This document shows positions 8,740 through 17,514 of a stretch of 64,000 bases of DNA, one piece after another. The translations under genes were made by a program, and so were the position numbers. Each line of letters starts with the position of its first letter. The first letter of the stretch is position 1. This DNA is from JAJYRX01 sp041655275 (GTDB lineage: Bacteria > Pseudomonadota > Gammaproteobacteria > Burkholderiales > Burkholderiaceae_B), in assembly GCA_041655275.1 (NCBI GenBank), contig JBBAFU010000003.1, positions 62,001 to 126,000 of the forward strand. Direction: 5' to 3'. The notes below the pieces were generated by a model. That model was not told the origin of the DNA, did no database searches, and worked only from the letters and a program-made list of their open reading frames with translations.

Positions 8740-9927
8740 TCAGACCACGTTTTTTTCCACGATGGGTTCGTTATCCAGAATGCGCTGCCAGCCCAGACGG
8801 CTCAGATCCAGCGTGCGAAAGCCGCCGTGGATGATCAGTTCGGCCAGGGCTCGCCCCACGGCCGGCCCCTGCTGCATCCCGTGACCACTGAAGCCATTGG
8901 CGAAATACAGATTGTCCACTGCCGGGTGCAGGCCCAGGATGACATTCTGATCGACCAGATTCAGGTCGTAATGTCCGGCCCAGCTCTGCGTGCAGCGCAG
9001 GGCCTCGAACGCCGGCACGCGCTCCGCCAGCAGCGGCCACAGCAGCTCCTCGAACAATTCATGCTGCACGTCGAAATCGGCTTCCCCGCATTCGCCATCC
9101 AGCTCGGGCGGCGGCGAAATGCCCGTGATGAAGCCCTGCCCCTCGGGGCGGAAGTAGGCACCGCTCGGATCGATGACCATGGGACAGCCCGGCAGGGATT
9201 CGGGGCATTGCACGTAGAAGACGCTGCGTTTGCGCGTTTCTATGGGCAGGGTGATGCCGGCATGGCGCGCCACGGCCACGGCACCCGTGCCCGCCGCGTT
9301 GACCACCGCTTCGCAGGCAATCTCCTGACCATTATCCAGCACCACGGCTTCTATGTGCCCATCGCCGCGTGCCGACTGCCGCAAGCCTGTCAGGCGGTGC
9401 GGCATGTAGACCGCGCCCTGCGCAATCGCCTTGCGACGCATGCCCTGCAGCATGCCATAGGCATCCAGCCAGCCTTCGCCGCTCAGACCCAGGGCGCCGC
9501 CGGCCAGATCATCCACCCGCATCCACGGGTAACGCTGCGCCAGCGCCCCGGGCTCCAGCAGCGCCACATCGGCACCCAGACTGTGCTGCAAGGCATGGTT
9601 TTCGCGGAGTACGGGCAGACCCTCCGCCGTGGCCAGGAACAGATAGCCGCCTTCATGGAACTCGGGATCGGGACGCGTATCGTCCACCTGCATGAGCTCG
9701 GGGAAGCTGCGCAGGAACTCCGTGCCGAATTGCGACATGCGGATATTCTCGGCCGTGGAGAACTGATGGCGGATGGACGCCGCCGACAATGCCGTGGCGC
9801 TGTACTGGTAGCTGGGATCGGGCTCCAGCACCACCACCCGTCCCCGGAACCCGGGATCGGCCGTCAGGAAATAGGCGACGGCGCTGCCCGCCGCCGCACC
9901 GCCTGCAATCACGATGTCTGCCTTCAT
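8740..9927 (-). CDS. FAD-dependent amine/amino acid oxidoreductase (DAO family)
   Basis: A 395-residue flavoprotein. It starts MKADIVIAGGAAAGSAVAYFL, a Rossmann FAD-binding motif in which alanine replaces the third glycine of GxGxxG. Other DAO marks are SAASIRHQFSTAENI, EAVVNAAGTGAVAVA and the C-terminal GLHPAVDNLYFANGFSGHGMQQGPAVGRALAELI. It resembles FOXRED1/sarcosine-dehydrogenase-like DAO proteins; the substrate is unknown. The start at 9927 follows AGAGGG; a longer frame upstream reads through a 12-bp tandem repeat and is rejected. Transcribed ahead of the imine reductase and away from soxBDAG. Confidence 0.85.
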   Translation of the reverse strand: MKADIVIAGGAAAGSAVAYFLTADPGFRGRVVVLEPDPSYQYSATALSAASIRHQFSTAENIRMSQFGTEFLRSFPELMQVDDTRPDPEFHEGGYLFLATAEGLPVLRENHALQHSLGADVALLEPGALAQRYPWMRVDDLAGGALGLSGEGWLDAYGMLQGMRRKAIAQGAVYMPHRLTGLRQSARGDGHIEAVVLDNGQEIACEAVVNAAGTGAVAVARHAGITLPIETRKRSVFYVQCPESLPGCPMVIDPSGAYFRPEGQGFITGISPPPELDGECGEADFDVQHELFEELLWPLLAERVPAFEALRCTQSWAGHYDLNLVDQNVILGLHPAVDNLYFANGFSGHGMQQGPAVGRALAELIIHGGFRTLDLSRLGWQRILDNEPIVEKNVV

Positions 9928-9961
9928 CTGAGCCCTCTGGAAAACCCTTTCGTCCGCTTGC

Positions 9962-9997
9962 TTGTAGCGGTATTTGTAGCGGTATTTGTGCCGGTAT
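9962..9997. repeat. three tandem 12-bp repeats in the divergent intergenic region
   Basis: The unit TTGTAGCGGTAT occurs exactly at 9962-9973 and 9974-9985, and with one two-base change at 9986-9997. It lies upstream of the minus-strand oxidoreductase, in the 238-base region between the two divergent flavoenzyme operons. A further CGGTATT occurs near 10064. No gene is seen in this region. Confidence 0.85.
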
Positions 9998-10165
9998 TTT
10001 ACGGGCATGGCCGTCGCCGGCAATTCGGCGTGCGCATGACGGTTCCCCTGCATGCAAATTCCCGGTATTCTCAAAGGCGCACTCGTCTGGCGACTTGCGA
10101 GCCGGAACATCCGGCCGGTACACTGCCGGCACCCAATCCTTCACCCATCCAGCCCAGAGGTGACC

Positions 10166-11413
10166 GTGGGAAACCGATATTCCATCTTCAAGCTGATCCG
10201 CCACGGCCTGCGCCACAACGAGCAATGGCCGCAAGCTTGGCGCAGCCCGGAACCGGCACGCGAATACGATGCCATCATCGTCGGCGCGGGCGGCCACGGC
10301 CTGGCCACGGCCTATTATCTGGCACGCCTGCACGGCATGCACAATATCGCCGTGCTCGACAAAGGCTGGCTGGGCGGCGGCAACACGGCACGCAACACCA
10401 CCATCGTCCGTTCCAACTATCTCTGGGATGAATCCTCGCAGCTCTATGAAAAGTCCATGCAGTTGTGGGAAGGCCTGTCGCAGGACCTGAACTTCAACGT
10501 CATGTTCAGCCAGCGCGGCGTCATGAATCTGGCGCATTCGCTGCAGGAAGTCCGCGATACCCGGCGCCGCATCAATGCCAACCGCTACAACGGCGTGGAT
10601 GGCGAGTGGCTCACGCCGGAGCAGGTGGCCGAGCGCGCGCCCGGCATCAATCTGAACACACGCTACCCCGTGATGGGCGCCTCCTGGCAGCCCCGTGGCG
10701 GGGTAGCCCGCCACGATGCCGTCGCCTGGGGCTTTGCGCGCGCCGCCGACCAGTTGGGCGTGCACATCATCGAGAACTGCCCCGTCACCGGCATCCGCAC
10801 ACGGGACGGCCAGGTCGAGGGGGTGGAAACGGGCAAGGGCTTCATACGTACGCGCAAGCTCGGCCTGGTTGTCGCAGGGCACTCCAGCGTGGTGGCCGAC
10901 ATGGCCGGCCTGCGCCTGCCCATAGAAAGCCACCCCCTGCAGGCACTGGTATCCGAGCCCATCAAGCCCGTCATCAACACCGTCGTCATGTCCAACGCCA
11001 TCCATGCCTACATCAGCCAGTCCGACAAGGGCGACCTGGTCATCGGCGCCGGCATAGACCAGTACCTGGGTTACGGGCAGCGCGGCAGCTTCCACACCAT
11101 AGAACGCACACTGCAGGCCATCGTCGAGCTCTTTCCCATGCTCAGCCGGGTGCGCATGAATCGCCAGTGGGGCGGCATCGTCGATGTCTCGCCCGATGCC
11201 TGCCCCATCATTTCAACCACACCCGTCAAGGGTCTGTACATCAATTGCGGCTGGGGCACAGGCGGGTTCAAGGCCACGCCCGGCTCGGGCTGGGTATTCG
11301 CCCACACCATCGCAAACAACCAGGCACACCGGCTCAATGCGGCCTTCTCGCTCGATCGCTTCTACAGCGGGCGGCTGATCGACGAGCATGGTGCCGCCGC
11401 CGTGGCACACTGA
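10166..11413 (+). CDS. soxB: heterotetrameric sarcosine oxidase-type beta subunit
   Basis: A 415-residue flavoprotein subunit that oxidises the N-methyl group of sarcosine or a related amine. The FAD motif IIVGAGGHGLATAYYLA is near residue 37. GGVARHDAVAW near residue 183 holds the histidine that carries covalent FMN in known SoxB proteins. The C-terminus has the GGIVDVSPDACPIIS and WGTGGFKATPGSG family blocks. The start is GTG at 10166, preceded by GAGGTGA, giving the usual length and the typical RYSIFKLIRHGL opening; an in-frame GTG six bases earlier is possible. First gene of soxBDAG. Confidence 0.92.
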   Translation: MGNRYSIFKLIRHGLRHNEQWPQAWRSPEPAREYDAIIVGAGGHGLATAYYLARLHGMHNIAVLDKGWLGGGNTARNTTIVRSNYLWDESSQLYEKSMQLWEGLSQDLNFNVMFSQRGVMNLAHSLQEVRDTRRRINANRYNGVDGEWLTPEQVAERAPGINLNTRYPVMGASWQPRGGVARHDAVAWGFARAADQLGVHIIENCPVTGIRTRDGQVEGVETGKGFIRTRKLGLVVAGHSSVVADMAGLRLPIESHPLQALVSEPIKPVINTVVMSNAIHAYISQSDKGDLVIGAGIDQYLGYGQRGSFHTIERTLQAIVELFPMLSRVRMNRQWGGIVDVSPDACPIISTTPVKGLYINCGWGTGGFKATPGSGWVFAHTIANNQAHRLNAAFSLDRFYSGRLIDEHGAAAVAH

Positions 11414-11422
11414 GGGTCCGAC

Positions 11423-11695
11423 ATGCTGCTCATTCATTGCCCCTGGTGCGGCCCGCGCGCCGAAACCGAATTCAGCTATGGCGGCGAGGCCGGCATACAG
11501 CGCCCCGTTGGCGCCGCCACCGAAGAAGGCTGGCTGGATGACGAGCAATGGGGAAACTATCTCTTCATGCGCCGCAACACCATGGGGGTGTTTCGTGAGC
11601 AGTGGGTGCACACCCATGGCTGCCGGCGCTGGTTCGAGCTTGACCGCGACACGGTCAGCCTCGCCTTCCAGCCCGCACCGCAGGAGCCGACATGA
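11423..11695 (+). CDS. soxD: sarcosine oxidase-type delta subunit
   Basis: A 90-residue zinc-binding subunit. CPWCG at residues 6-10 and the HTHGCRRWF block near residue 65 supply the zinc ligands seen in characterised SoxD. WGNYLFMRRNTMGVFREQWVH is family-typical. It begins nine bases after soxB and overlaps soxA by four bases, so translation is likely coupled. Confidence 0.93.
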   Translation: MLLIHCPWCGPRAETEFSYGGEAGIQRPVGAATEEGWLDDEQWGNYLFMRRNTMGVFREQWVHTHGCRRWFELDRDTVSLAFQPAPQEPT

Positions 11696-14679
11696 CGCAG
11701 GCGTACCGACTGCCCACCGGCGGGCGCATCCGGCGCGACCAGCCGCTGAGCTTCGAGTTCAACGGCCAGACCTTCCAGGGCATGGCCGGCGACACCCTGG
11801 CCTCGGCCCTGCTGGCCAATGGCGTACATTTCGTCGCGCGCAGCTTCAAATACCACCGGCCGCGCGGCATCGTGAGCGCCGGGGTGGAAGAGCCCAATGC
11901 GCTGGTGCAACTCGAGACGGGGCCCCACACCATCCCGAATGCCAGGGCAACCGAAGTCGAACTGTATGCCGGCCTGAAGGCCGTCAGCGTGGCCGTGGGC
12001 CCGGGCTTGCAGCGCGATCCCCTGGCCGTGCTGCAGCGTCTGGCGCGATTCATCCCCGCCGGCTTCTATTACAAGACCTTCATGTGGCCGCGCTCCTGGT
12101 GGAAAAAGCACTATGAGAAGCGCATACGCGAGGCGGCCGGGCTGGGCACGGCCCCGCGTGAGGCCGACCCCGACCGCTACGACAAGTGCTACGCCCATTG
12201 TGAGGTCCTCGTCATCGGTGCCGGCCCGGCCGGGCTGGCAGCCGCCCTGGCGGCGGGGCGTGCCGGACGCCGCGTCCTGCTGCTCGATCAGCTGCCCGAG
12301 GCCGGCGGCAGCCTGCTGTCCACGGCCGAGACCATCGACCGTGTTCCTGCAGACGACTGGGTGAGGGACACCCTGGCCGAGCTTGCCGCCATGCCGGAAG
12401 TGCGCCTGCTGCTGCGCACTACCGCTTTTGGCTATCACGATGACCACCTCGTCACCGCCTGCGAGCGCCGCAGCGATCATCTGCCGCTGAACGAACGCCG
12501 GGGCGTACGCGAACGGCTCTGGCGCATCCGCGCGCAGCAGGTCGTGCTGGCCACCGGCGCCCACGAGCGACCTCTGGTCTTCGGCAACAATGATCTGCCC
12601 GGCGTCATGCTGGCATCGGCCGTCTCCGCCTACATCCACCGCCATGCCGTGCTGCCCGGGCGCAGGGCTGTGGTGTTCACCAACAATGACGGCGCCTACC
12701 AGACCGCGCTCGACCTGCATCAGGCGGGTGCCGAGGTGACGGTGGTAGACCCGCGCGTGGTCAGCGAAGGCCGCCTGCCCGGTCTGGTGCGGGCCGCCGG
12801 CATCACGGTGCTGCACCAGGCAGTTGTGGCGCAGGCCGGCGGCCGCTACCGCGTCGCCGCCGTGAACCTGCGCCCGCACCGTAGTGGCCGCGGGCAGCTG
12901 CCCGCAACACTGGATTGCGACCTGCTGGCCGTCTCCGGCGGCTGGAATCCCGTCATCCACCTCTTCGCCCAGTCCCGGGGGCGTGCCCGCTGGTGCGAAA
13001 CGCGTGCCTGTCTGGTGCCCGAACAGGCCATCGCGGGCCAGCATGTGGCCGGTGCGGCCAATGGCAGCTTCCACCTGCACGACATCCTTGCCGGGGGCTG
13101 GGCCGCCGGTGCTGCGGCCGCCGGCAGCACGCTTGCGTATCCGGAATGGGAAGTACAGGACGAGCGGGAAGACCCCCTGCTTGCACTGTGGCTGGTAAGC
13201 CGGGGCGCCGCCGCCACACGCGGCGCGCAGCAATTCATTGACACCCAGAACGACGTCACCGTGGCCGACATCCTGCTCGCCGTGCGCGAAGGCTATCGCG
13301 ACATCCAGCACGTCAAGCGCTACACCGCCCTGGGCTTCGGCACCGACCAGGGCAAGCTGGGCAACATCAACGGCATGGCCATCCTGGCCGATGCACTCGA
13401 CCTGCCCATTGCCGAGGTCGGCACAACGACTTTCCGGCCCAACTACACGCCGGTCAGCTTCGGGGTATTTGCCGGGCGCGAGCTGGGTGATCACTTCGAG
13501 CCCGTACGAAAGACGTGCACCTATGACTGGCACGCGGCACAAGGGGCGCCGTTCGAAGATGTGGGGCAATGGAAGCGGGCCCATTACTACCCGCAGCCGG
13601 GCGAGGACATGGCCGCAGCCGTACGCCGTGAATGCCTGGCCGTGCGCGAGGGCGTCGGCCTGCTGGACTACAGCACCCTGGGCAAGATCGATGTGCGCGG
13701 CCCCGATGCGCTGGAATTCCTCGAGCGCATGTATGTGAATGCCTGGGCCTCGCTGAAGCCGGGCCAGTGCCGCTATGGCCTGATGCTCGACGAAAACGGC
13801 ATGATCATGGACGACGGCGTCAACCTGCGCCTGGCGGACGATCACTTCATCCTGACCACCACAACCAGCGGCGCCGCACGGGTGCTCGCCTGGATGGAGC
13901 GCTGGCTGCAGACCGAATGGCCCGGGCTGAAGGTCTACCTGACATCCATCACCGACCAGTATGCCGTGGCGACAGTCGCGGGCCCCCGGTCGCGCGCCGT
14001 GCTGCAGGCCGTCTGCACGGACATCGATCTCGATGCCGAGGCCTTCCCCTTCATGAGCTTTCGTGACGGCAGCATACAGGGCATTCCGGTGCGCATACTG
14101 CGTGTGAGCTTCTCGGGCGAGCTGTCCTATGAAGTCTATGCACCGGCCAATCTGGGCCGCGCACTCTGGGAGATCCTGATGCAGGCGGGCGAGCCCCACG
14201 GTATCACGCCCTACGGCACCGAGACCATGCATGTACTGCGCGCTGAAAAGGGCTATATCATCGTTGGCCAGGATACCGACGGCTCGCAGACGCCGGACGA
14301 CGTCGGCATGGGTCGCATGGTCTCGCGACGCAAAGACTGCATCGGACAGCGCTCGCTGCTGCGCAGCCATACTGCCGGCACGGGGCGCAAACAGCTGGTC
14401 GGCCTGCTCAGCGAAGACCCGGACGTGGTGCTGCCCGAAGGCGCCCAGATTCTTGCCGCCCCCAGCCGGGACAGCATTGCGTCCATGCTGGGCCATGTCA
14501 CCTCGAGCTATCACAGCCCGGCACTGGGACGCTCCATCGCGCTGGCGCTTGTCATCGACGGGCGCGCCCGTACCGATGAAACGCTCACCGTGGTGCTGGG
14601 TGAAGGCCGCTTCATGTCCGCCAGGGTAACCGGCACCGTGTTCTACGATCCCGAAGGAGAACGGCAGCATGTCGCATAG
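11692..14679 (+). CDS. soxA: sarcosine oxidase-type alpha subunit
   Basis: A 995-residue subunit carrying the NAD site and the tetrahydrofolate-dependent domain. Domains in order: an N-terminal ferredoxin-like fold without cluster cysteines (about 1-100, ending FKYHRPRGIVSAGVEEPNA), a Rossmann domain with VIGAGPAGLAAALAAGRAGR near 175, a second nucleotide-binding segment around 325, and a C-terminal GcvT aminomethyltransferase domain from about 600 to 995. Length matches the family. In known enzymes the folate domain captures the methyl carbon as methylene-THF. Overlaps soxD and soxG. The gene's antisense strand contains a long spurious open frame. Confidence 0.93.
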   Translation: MTQAYRLPTGGRIRRDQPLSFEFNGQTFQGMAGDTLASALLANGVHFVARSFKYHRPRGIVSAGVEEPNALVQLETGPHTIPNARATEVELYAGLKAVSVAVGPGLQRDPLAVLQRLARFIPAGFYYKTFMWPRSWWKKHYEKRIREAAGLGTAPREADPDRYDKCYAHCEVLVIGAGPAGLAAALAAGRAGRRVLLLDQLPEAGGSLLSTAETIDRVPADDWVRDTLAELAAMPEVRLLLRTTAFGYHDDHLVTACERRSDHLPLNERRGVRERLWRIRAQQVVLATGAHERPLVFGNNDLPGVMLASAVSAYIHRHAVLPGRRAVVFTNNDGAYQTALDLHQAGAEVTVVDPRVVSEGRLPGLVRAAGITVLHQAVVAQAGGRYRVAAVNLRPHRSGRGQLPATLDCDLLAVSGGWNPVIHLFAQSRGRARWCETRACLVPEQAIAGQHVAGAANGSFHLHDILAGGWAAGAAAAGSTLAYPEWEVQDEREDPLLALWLVSRGAAATRGAQQFIDTQNDVTVADILLAVREGYRDIQHVKRYTALGFGTDQGKLGNINGMAILADALDLPIAEVGTTTFRPNYTPVSFGVFAGRELGDHFEPVRKTCTYDWHAAQGAPFEDVGQWKRAHYYPQPGEDMAAAVRRECLAVREGVGLLDYSTLGKIDVRGPDALEFLERMYVNAWASLKPGQCRYGLMLDENGMIMDDGVNLRLADDHFILTTTTSGAARVLAWMERWLQTEWPGLKVYLTSITDQYAVATVAGPRSRAVLQAVCTDIDLDAEAFPFMSFRDGSIQGIPVRILRVSFSGELSYEVYAPANLGRALWEILMQAGEPHGITPYGTETMHVLRAEKGYIIVGQDTDGSQTPDDVGMGRMVSRRKDCIGQRSLLRSHTAGTGRKQLVGLLSEDPDVVLPEGAQILAAPSRDSIASMLGHVTSSYHSPALGRSIALALVIDGRARTDETLTVVLGEGRFMSARVTGTVFYDPEGERQHVA

Positions 14680-15274
14680 TCAGGCAAGTCCTTTCTCCGG
14701 CCTGCAGGCTGGGCCCGGCCACGCGCTGACGCATGGCGAGGCCGACGACGTGCGGCTGATCGAACCGGCACCGGCGGCACTCATCAACCTGCGCGGTGAT
14801 GCGGATGACCCGGCTTTTCTCGCTGCGGTGCAGGACTGCGGCGGACCGGCCCTGCCGCTGCAGCCCAATACCGTGGCCCATTCGGCAGCCTGGCTGGCCC
14901 TGTGGCTCTCCCCCGACGAATGGCTGCTGCGCGGCGCCGATCCGCAAACCGGCGCCCGGGACACCCTGAACGCGCTGGAGCGGGCCCTGCAGGGACGGCA
15001 TTTCGCGCTCACCGACCAGTCCAGCGGCCATGCCATACTGCATCTGCAGGGGCCGCGCGCCAGCGAAACGCTCAACCGCGGCTGCCCGCTCGATCTGCAC
15101 CCGAAAGTGTTTCCTTCGGGACACTGCGCACAGAGCCTGTACTTCCAGATTTCCGTACTGCTCCACCCTCTGGAGACACGGGGTTCGGTGCACGTGCACT
15201 GGGAGATCATCGTGCGGCGCAGCTTTGCCGACGCGGCAGCGCGCCAGATCATGGACGCCATGCGCGACCGCTGA
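14669..15274 (+). CDS. soxG: sarcosine oxidase-type gamma subunit
   Basis: A 201-residue subunit of the oxidase, overlapping soxA by 11 bases. It contains the SoxG blocks WLLRGADPQTGARDTLNALERAL, FALTDQSSGHAILHLQGPRA and GCPLDLHPKVFPSG, and ends in the FADAAARQIMDA motif. Neither glyA nor purU, which often flank soxBDAG and process the one-carbon unit, is found in this window. The 94 bases after it hold a short direct repeat of GTGCCGGCTG and a TACAAT near 15311, possibly part of the mla promoter. Confidence 0.92.
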   Translation: MSHSQASPFSGLQAGPGHALTHGEADDVRLIEPAPAALINLRGDADDPAFLAAVQDCGGPALPLQPNTVAHSAAWLALWLSPDEWLLRGADPQTGARDTLNALERALQGRHFALTDQSSGHAILHLQGPRASETLNRGCPLDLHPKVFPSGHCAQSLYFQISVLLHPLETRGSVHVHWEIIVRRSFADAAARQIMDAMRDR

Positions 15275-15368
15275 CGGTGCCGGCTGAGGTGCCGGCTGCA
15301 GGCGCTGGGCTACAATGGATCATCGGCAAAGCCGGACCCCGGCCAGCCAGCGCGCCCCCGCCCGACGC

Positions 15369-16205
15369 ATGACACATCATCACCCAACCGACCATCCTGA
15401 TGCCGTGCTCACGTTTGATGACGTGGTGCTGGGCTATGGCGATTTCACGGTGCTCACCGACGTGAATGCCCGGATCAATCCAGGCCAGGTCGTGGCGCTC
15501 ATGGGCGGCTCGGGCTCGGGCAAGACCACGCTGCTGCGCGCTGCCACCGGACAGATCCGGGCACGTCAGGGCAGCGTGCGGGTCTTCGGCAGCGATATCG
15601 CCGGGCTCGATGAAGCGGGGCTGCGCGCCGTGCGCCAGCGCATGGGTGTGCTGTTCCAGCAAGGTGCCCTGTTCACCGACCTGAACGTCTTCGAAAACGT
15701 CGCCTTTCCCCTGCGCGAACACACGCAGGTCTCTGAATCCCAGATCACGGAACGCGTACTCGACAAGCTGGATGCCGTGGGACTGCGTACGGCCGCCCAT
15801 CTGTCGGTTGCCGAGATCTCGGGCGGCATGGCCCGGCGCGTGGCACTGGCGCGCGCCATCGTCCTCGAGCCGGAGCTCGTACTCTATGACGAACCCTTTG
15901 CCGGCCTGGATCCCATCTCCCTGGGCATCACGGCAAGGCTGATCCGCGATCTGACCACGCGCCTGCGCTGCGCCGCCGTGCTCATCACGCACGACGTGCA
16001 GGAATCCTTTGCCATTGCCGATCACGTCTACATGGTAGGCCAGGGGCGCATGATTGCCGACGGCACGCCCGAGGCGCTCATGGCGTCGGACGACGCCTTC
16101 GTGCGCCAGTTCCTTCGCGGCGAGCCTGACGGACCCATCGCCTTCCACTATCCGGACTCGCCGGCCTTCCGCGAATGGCTGGATCGCCACAGGCAGGCGC
16201 CATGA
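15369..16205 (+). CDS. mlaF: phospholipid transport ABC ATPase MlaF
   Basis: ATPase of the MlaFED complex, which moves phospholipids between the membranes and maintains outer-membrane asymmetry. 278 residues; Walker A GGSGSGKTT near residue 48, signature ISGGMARRVALARAI and Walker B LVLYDEPFAGLDP, where SGGMARR is characteristic of MlaF. The start at 15369 is chosen because the upstream extension from 15315 has no family similarity. First gene of mlaFEDAC; overlaps mlaE by four bases. Confidence 0.93.
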   Translation: MTHHHPTDHPDAVLTFDDVVLGYGDFTVLTDVNARINPGQVVALMGGSGSGKTTLLRAATGQIRARQGSVRVFGSDIAGLDEAGLRAVRQRMGVLFQQGALFTDLNVFENVAFPLREHTQVSESQITERVLDKLDAVGLRTAAHLSVAEISGGMARRVALARAIVLEPELVLYDEPFAGLDPISLGITARLIRDLTTRLRCAAVLITHDVQESFAIADHVYMVGQGRMIADGTPEALMASDDAFVRQFLRGEPDGPIAFHYPDSPAFREWLDRHRQAP

Positions 16206-16990
16206 TGCCGTTTTCCAGAGCCATTGCCCGGCTGGGCGCCATCACGCAGGGCAGCATCATTGGCCTGGGCGCCTTCATACGCCTGTTGGGCACGCTGCTG
16301 GCACGCTCGGGCATCGTCTTCCGGCGCCCGGGGCTTGTCAGCCAGCAGGTGCATTTTCTGGGCAACCACTCCCTGCTCATCATTGCCGTGTCCGGCCTGT
16401 TCGTCGGTTTCGTGCTCGGCCTGCAAGGCTACTACACGCTCAGCCGCTATGGCTCCGAACAGGCGCTGGGCCTGCTGGTGGCGCTGTCGCTCACGCGCGA
16501 GCTGGGCCCGGTGGTCACCGCCCTGCTGTTTGCCGGGCGCGCCGGCACCTCGCTGACGGCCGAAATCGGTCTCATGCGCGCCGGCGAGCAGATTGCGGCC
16601 ATGGAAGTCATGGCGGTCGATCCCCTGCGCCGCGTGCTGGTACCGCGCTTCTGGGGGGGCGTGATCGCCATGCCCGTGCTCGCGGCCGTATTCTCCATGG
16701 TGGGCATCATCGGCGGGTGGATCGTCGGTGTGCTCATGATCGGCGTCGATCCGGGCATCTTCTGGGCCCAGATGCAGGACGGCGTCGATGTCATCGACGA
16801 TGTCGCCAACGGCGTCATCAAGAGTGTCGTGTTCGGCATTACCGTCACGCTCATCGCCCTGTACGCCGGCTGGACGGCAAAACCAACGCCCGAAGGCGTG
16901 TCGCGCGCCACTACGCGCACCGTCGTGCTCGGCTCGCTGGCCGTACTGGGGCTGGATTTCATTCTCACGGCCCTGATGTTCGGCAACTGA
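16202..16990 (+). CDS. mlaE: phospholipid transport permease MlaE
   Basis: A 262-residue inner-membrane permease with about five or six helices. It has the MlaE/YrbE marks: FLGNHSLLIIAVSGLFVGFVLG, SLTRELGPVVTALLFAGRAGTSLTAEIGLM and the C-terminal GVIKSVVFGITVTLIALYAG. The ATG overlaps the mlaF stop (ATGA), and a second ATG follows directly. It forms the transmembrane core to which MlaD and MlaF bind. Confidence 0.94.
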   Translation: MMPFSRAIARLGAITQGSIIGLGAFIRLLGTLLARSGIVFRRPGLVSQQVHFLGNHSLLIIAVSGLFVGFVLGLQGYYTLSRYGSEQALGLLVALSLTRELGPVVTALLFAGRAGTSLTAEIGLMRAGEQIAAMEVMAVDPLRRVLVPRFWGGVIAMPVLAAVFSMVGIIGGWIVGVLMIGVDPGIFWAQMQDGVDVIDDVANGVIKSVVFGITVTLIALYAGWTAKPTPEGVSRATTRTVVLGSLAVLGLDFILTALMFGN

Positions 16991-17011
16991 GGAAAAAGGA
17001 GTCACCTGCAC

Positions 17012-17494
17012 ATGTCACGTGAAAAAATGGACTTCCGCGTAGGCCTGTTCGTGCTGCTGGGCATCGTGGCCCTCGTCTTTCTGGCGCTGCGTGCGGGCAA
17101 CCTGAGCAGCTTCTCGCTGGCGCCCACCTACCAGGTGAAGGCCTACTTCGACAACATGGGCGGGCTGAAGCTGCGTGCGCCGGTCAAATCCAGCGGTGTG
17201 GTGGTCGGCCGGGTATCCGCCATCCGCTTCGACAACCAGCGCTACCAGGCGATGGCCATCCTCGACATCGAGCGCGCCTACGTGTTTCCCGATGACACTT
17301 CGGCCTCCATCCTCACCTCCGGCCTGCTGGGAGACCAGTACATTGGCCTGACGCCCGGCGGAGACGATAAAATGCTCGCTGACGGTGCTGAAATCACGTA
17401 TACACAAAGTGCCGTGGTGCTGGAAGAGCTGATCAGCAAATTCCTGTACAGTTCCGCAAGCCAGTCCGGTCCCTCATCATCCCCGCAACCTTGA
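17012..17494 (+). CDS. mlaD: phospholipid transport MCE-domain protein MlaD
   Basis: A 160-residue periplasmic protein anchored by one N-terminal helix (about residues 8-25), followed by one MCE domain (YQVKAYFDNMGGLKLRAPVKSSGVVVGRV). MlaD forms the hexameric ring on MlaE that receives lipid. The segment ILTSGLLGDQYIGLTPGG is the conserved pore-loop region. AAGGAG sits about ten bases before the ATG. It ends in a serine-rich tail overlapping a possible TTG start of the next frame. Confidence 0.94.
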   Translation: MSREKMDFRVGLFVLLGIVALVFLALRAGNLSSFSLAPTYQVKAYFDNMGGLKLRAPVKSSGVVVGRVSAIRFDNQRYQAMAILDIERAYVFPDDTSASILTSGLLGDQYIGLTPGGDDKMLADGAEITYTQSAVVLEELISKFLYSSASQSGPSSSPQP

Positions 17495-17514
17495 GCGCCC
17501 AAGGAAAGACATAC

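Noticed and set aside
9962..9997. Tandem repeats as a CRISPR array
   Set aside because: Units are 12 bases with no spacers and no cas genes nearby. The same holds for the 14-base units at 6458-6498.
8827..10431. A 534-codon plus-strand open frame opposite the FAD oxidoreductase
   Set aside because: It spans a real minus-strand gene, the intergenic repeat and the start of soxB, with no domain of its own.
11557..14670. A 1037-codon open frame on the minus strand opposite soxA
   Set aside because: It is antisense to a clear, full-length SoxA. Its composition (Gly, Ala, His, Gln, Arg-rich, no recognisable motif) is that of a stop-poor frame in GC-rich DNA.
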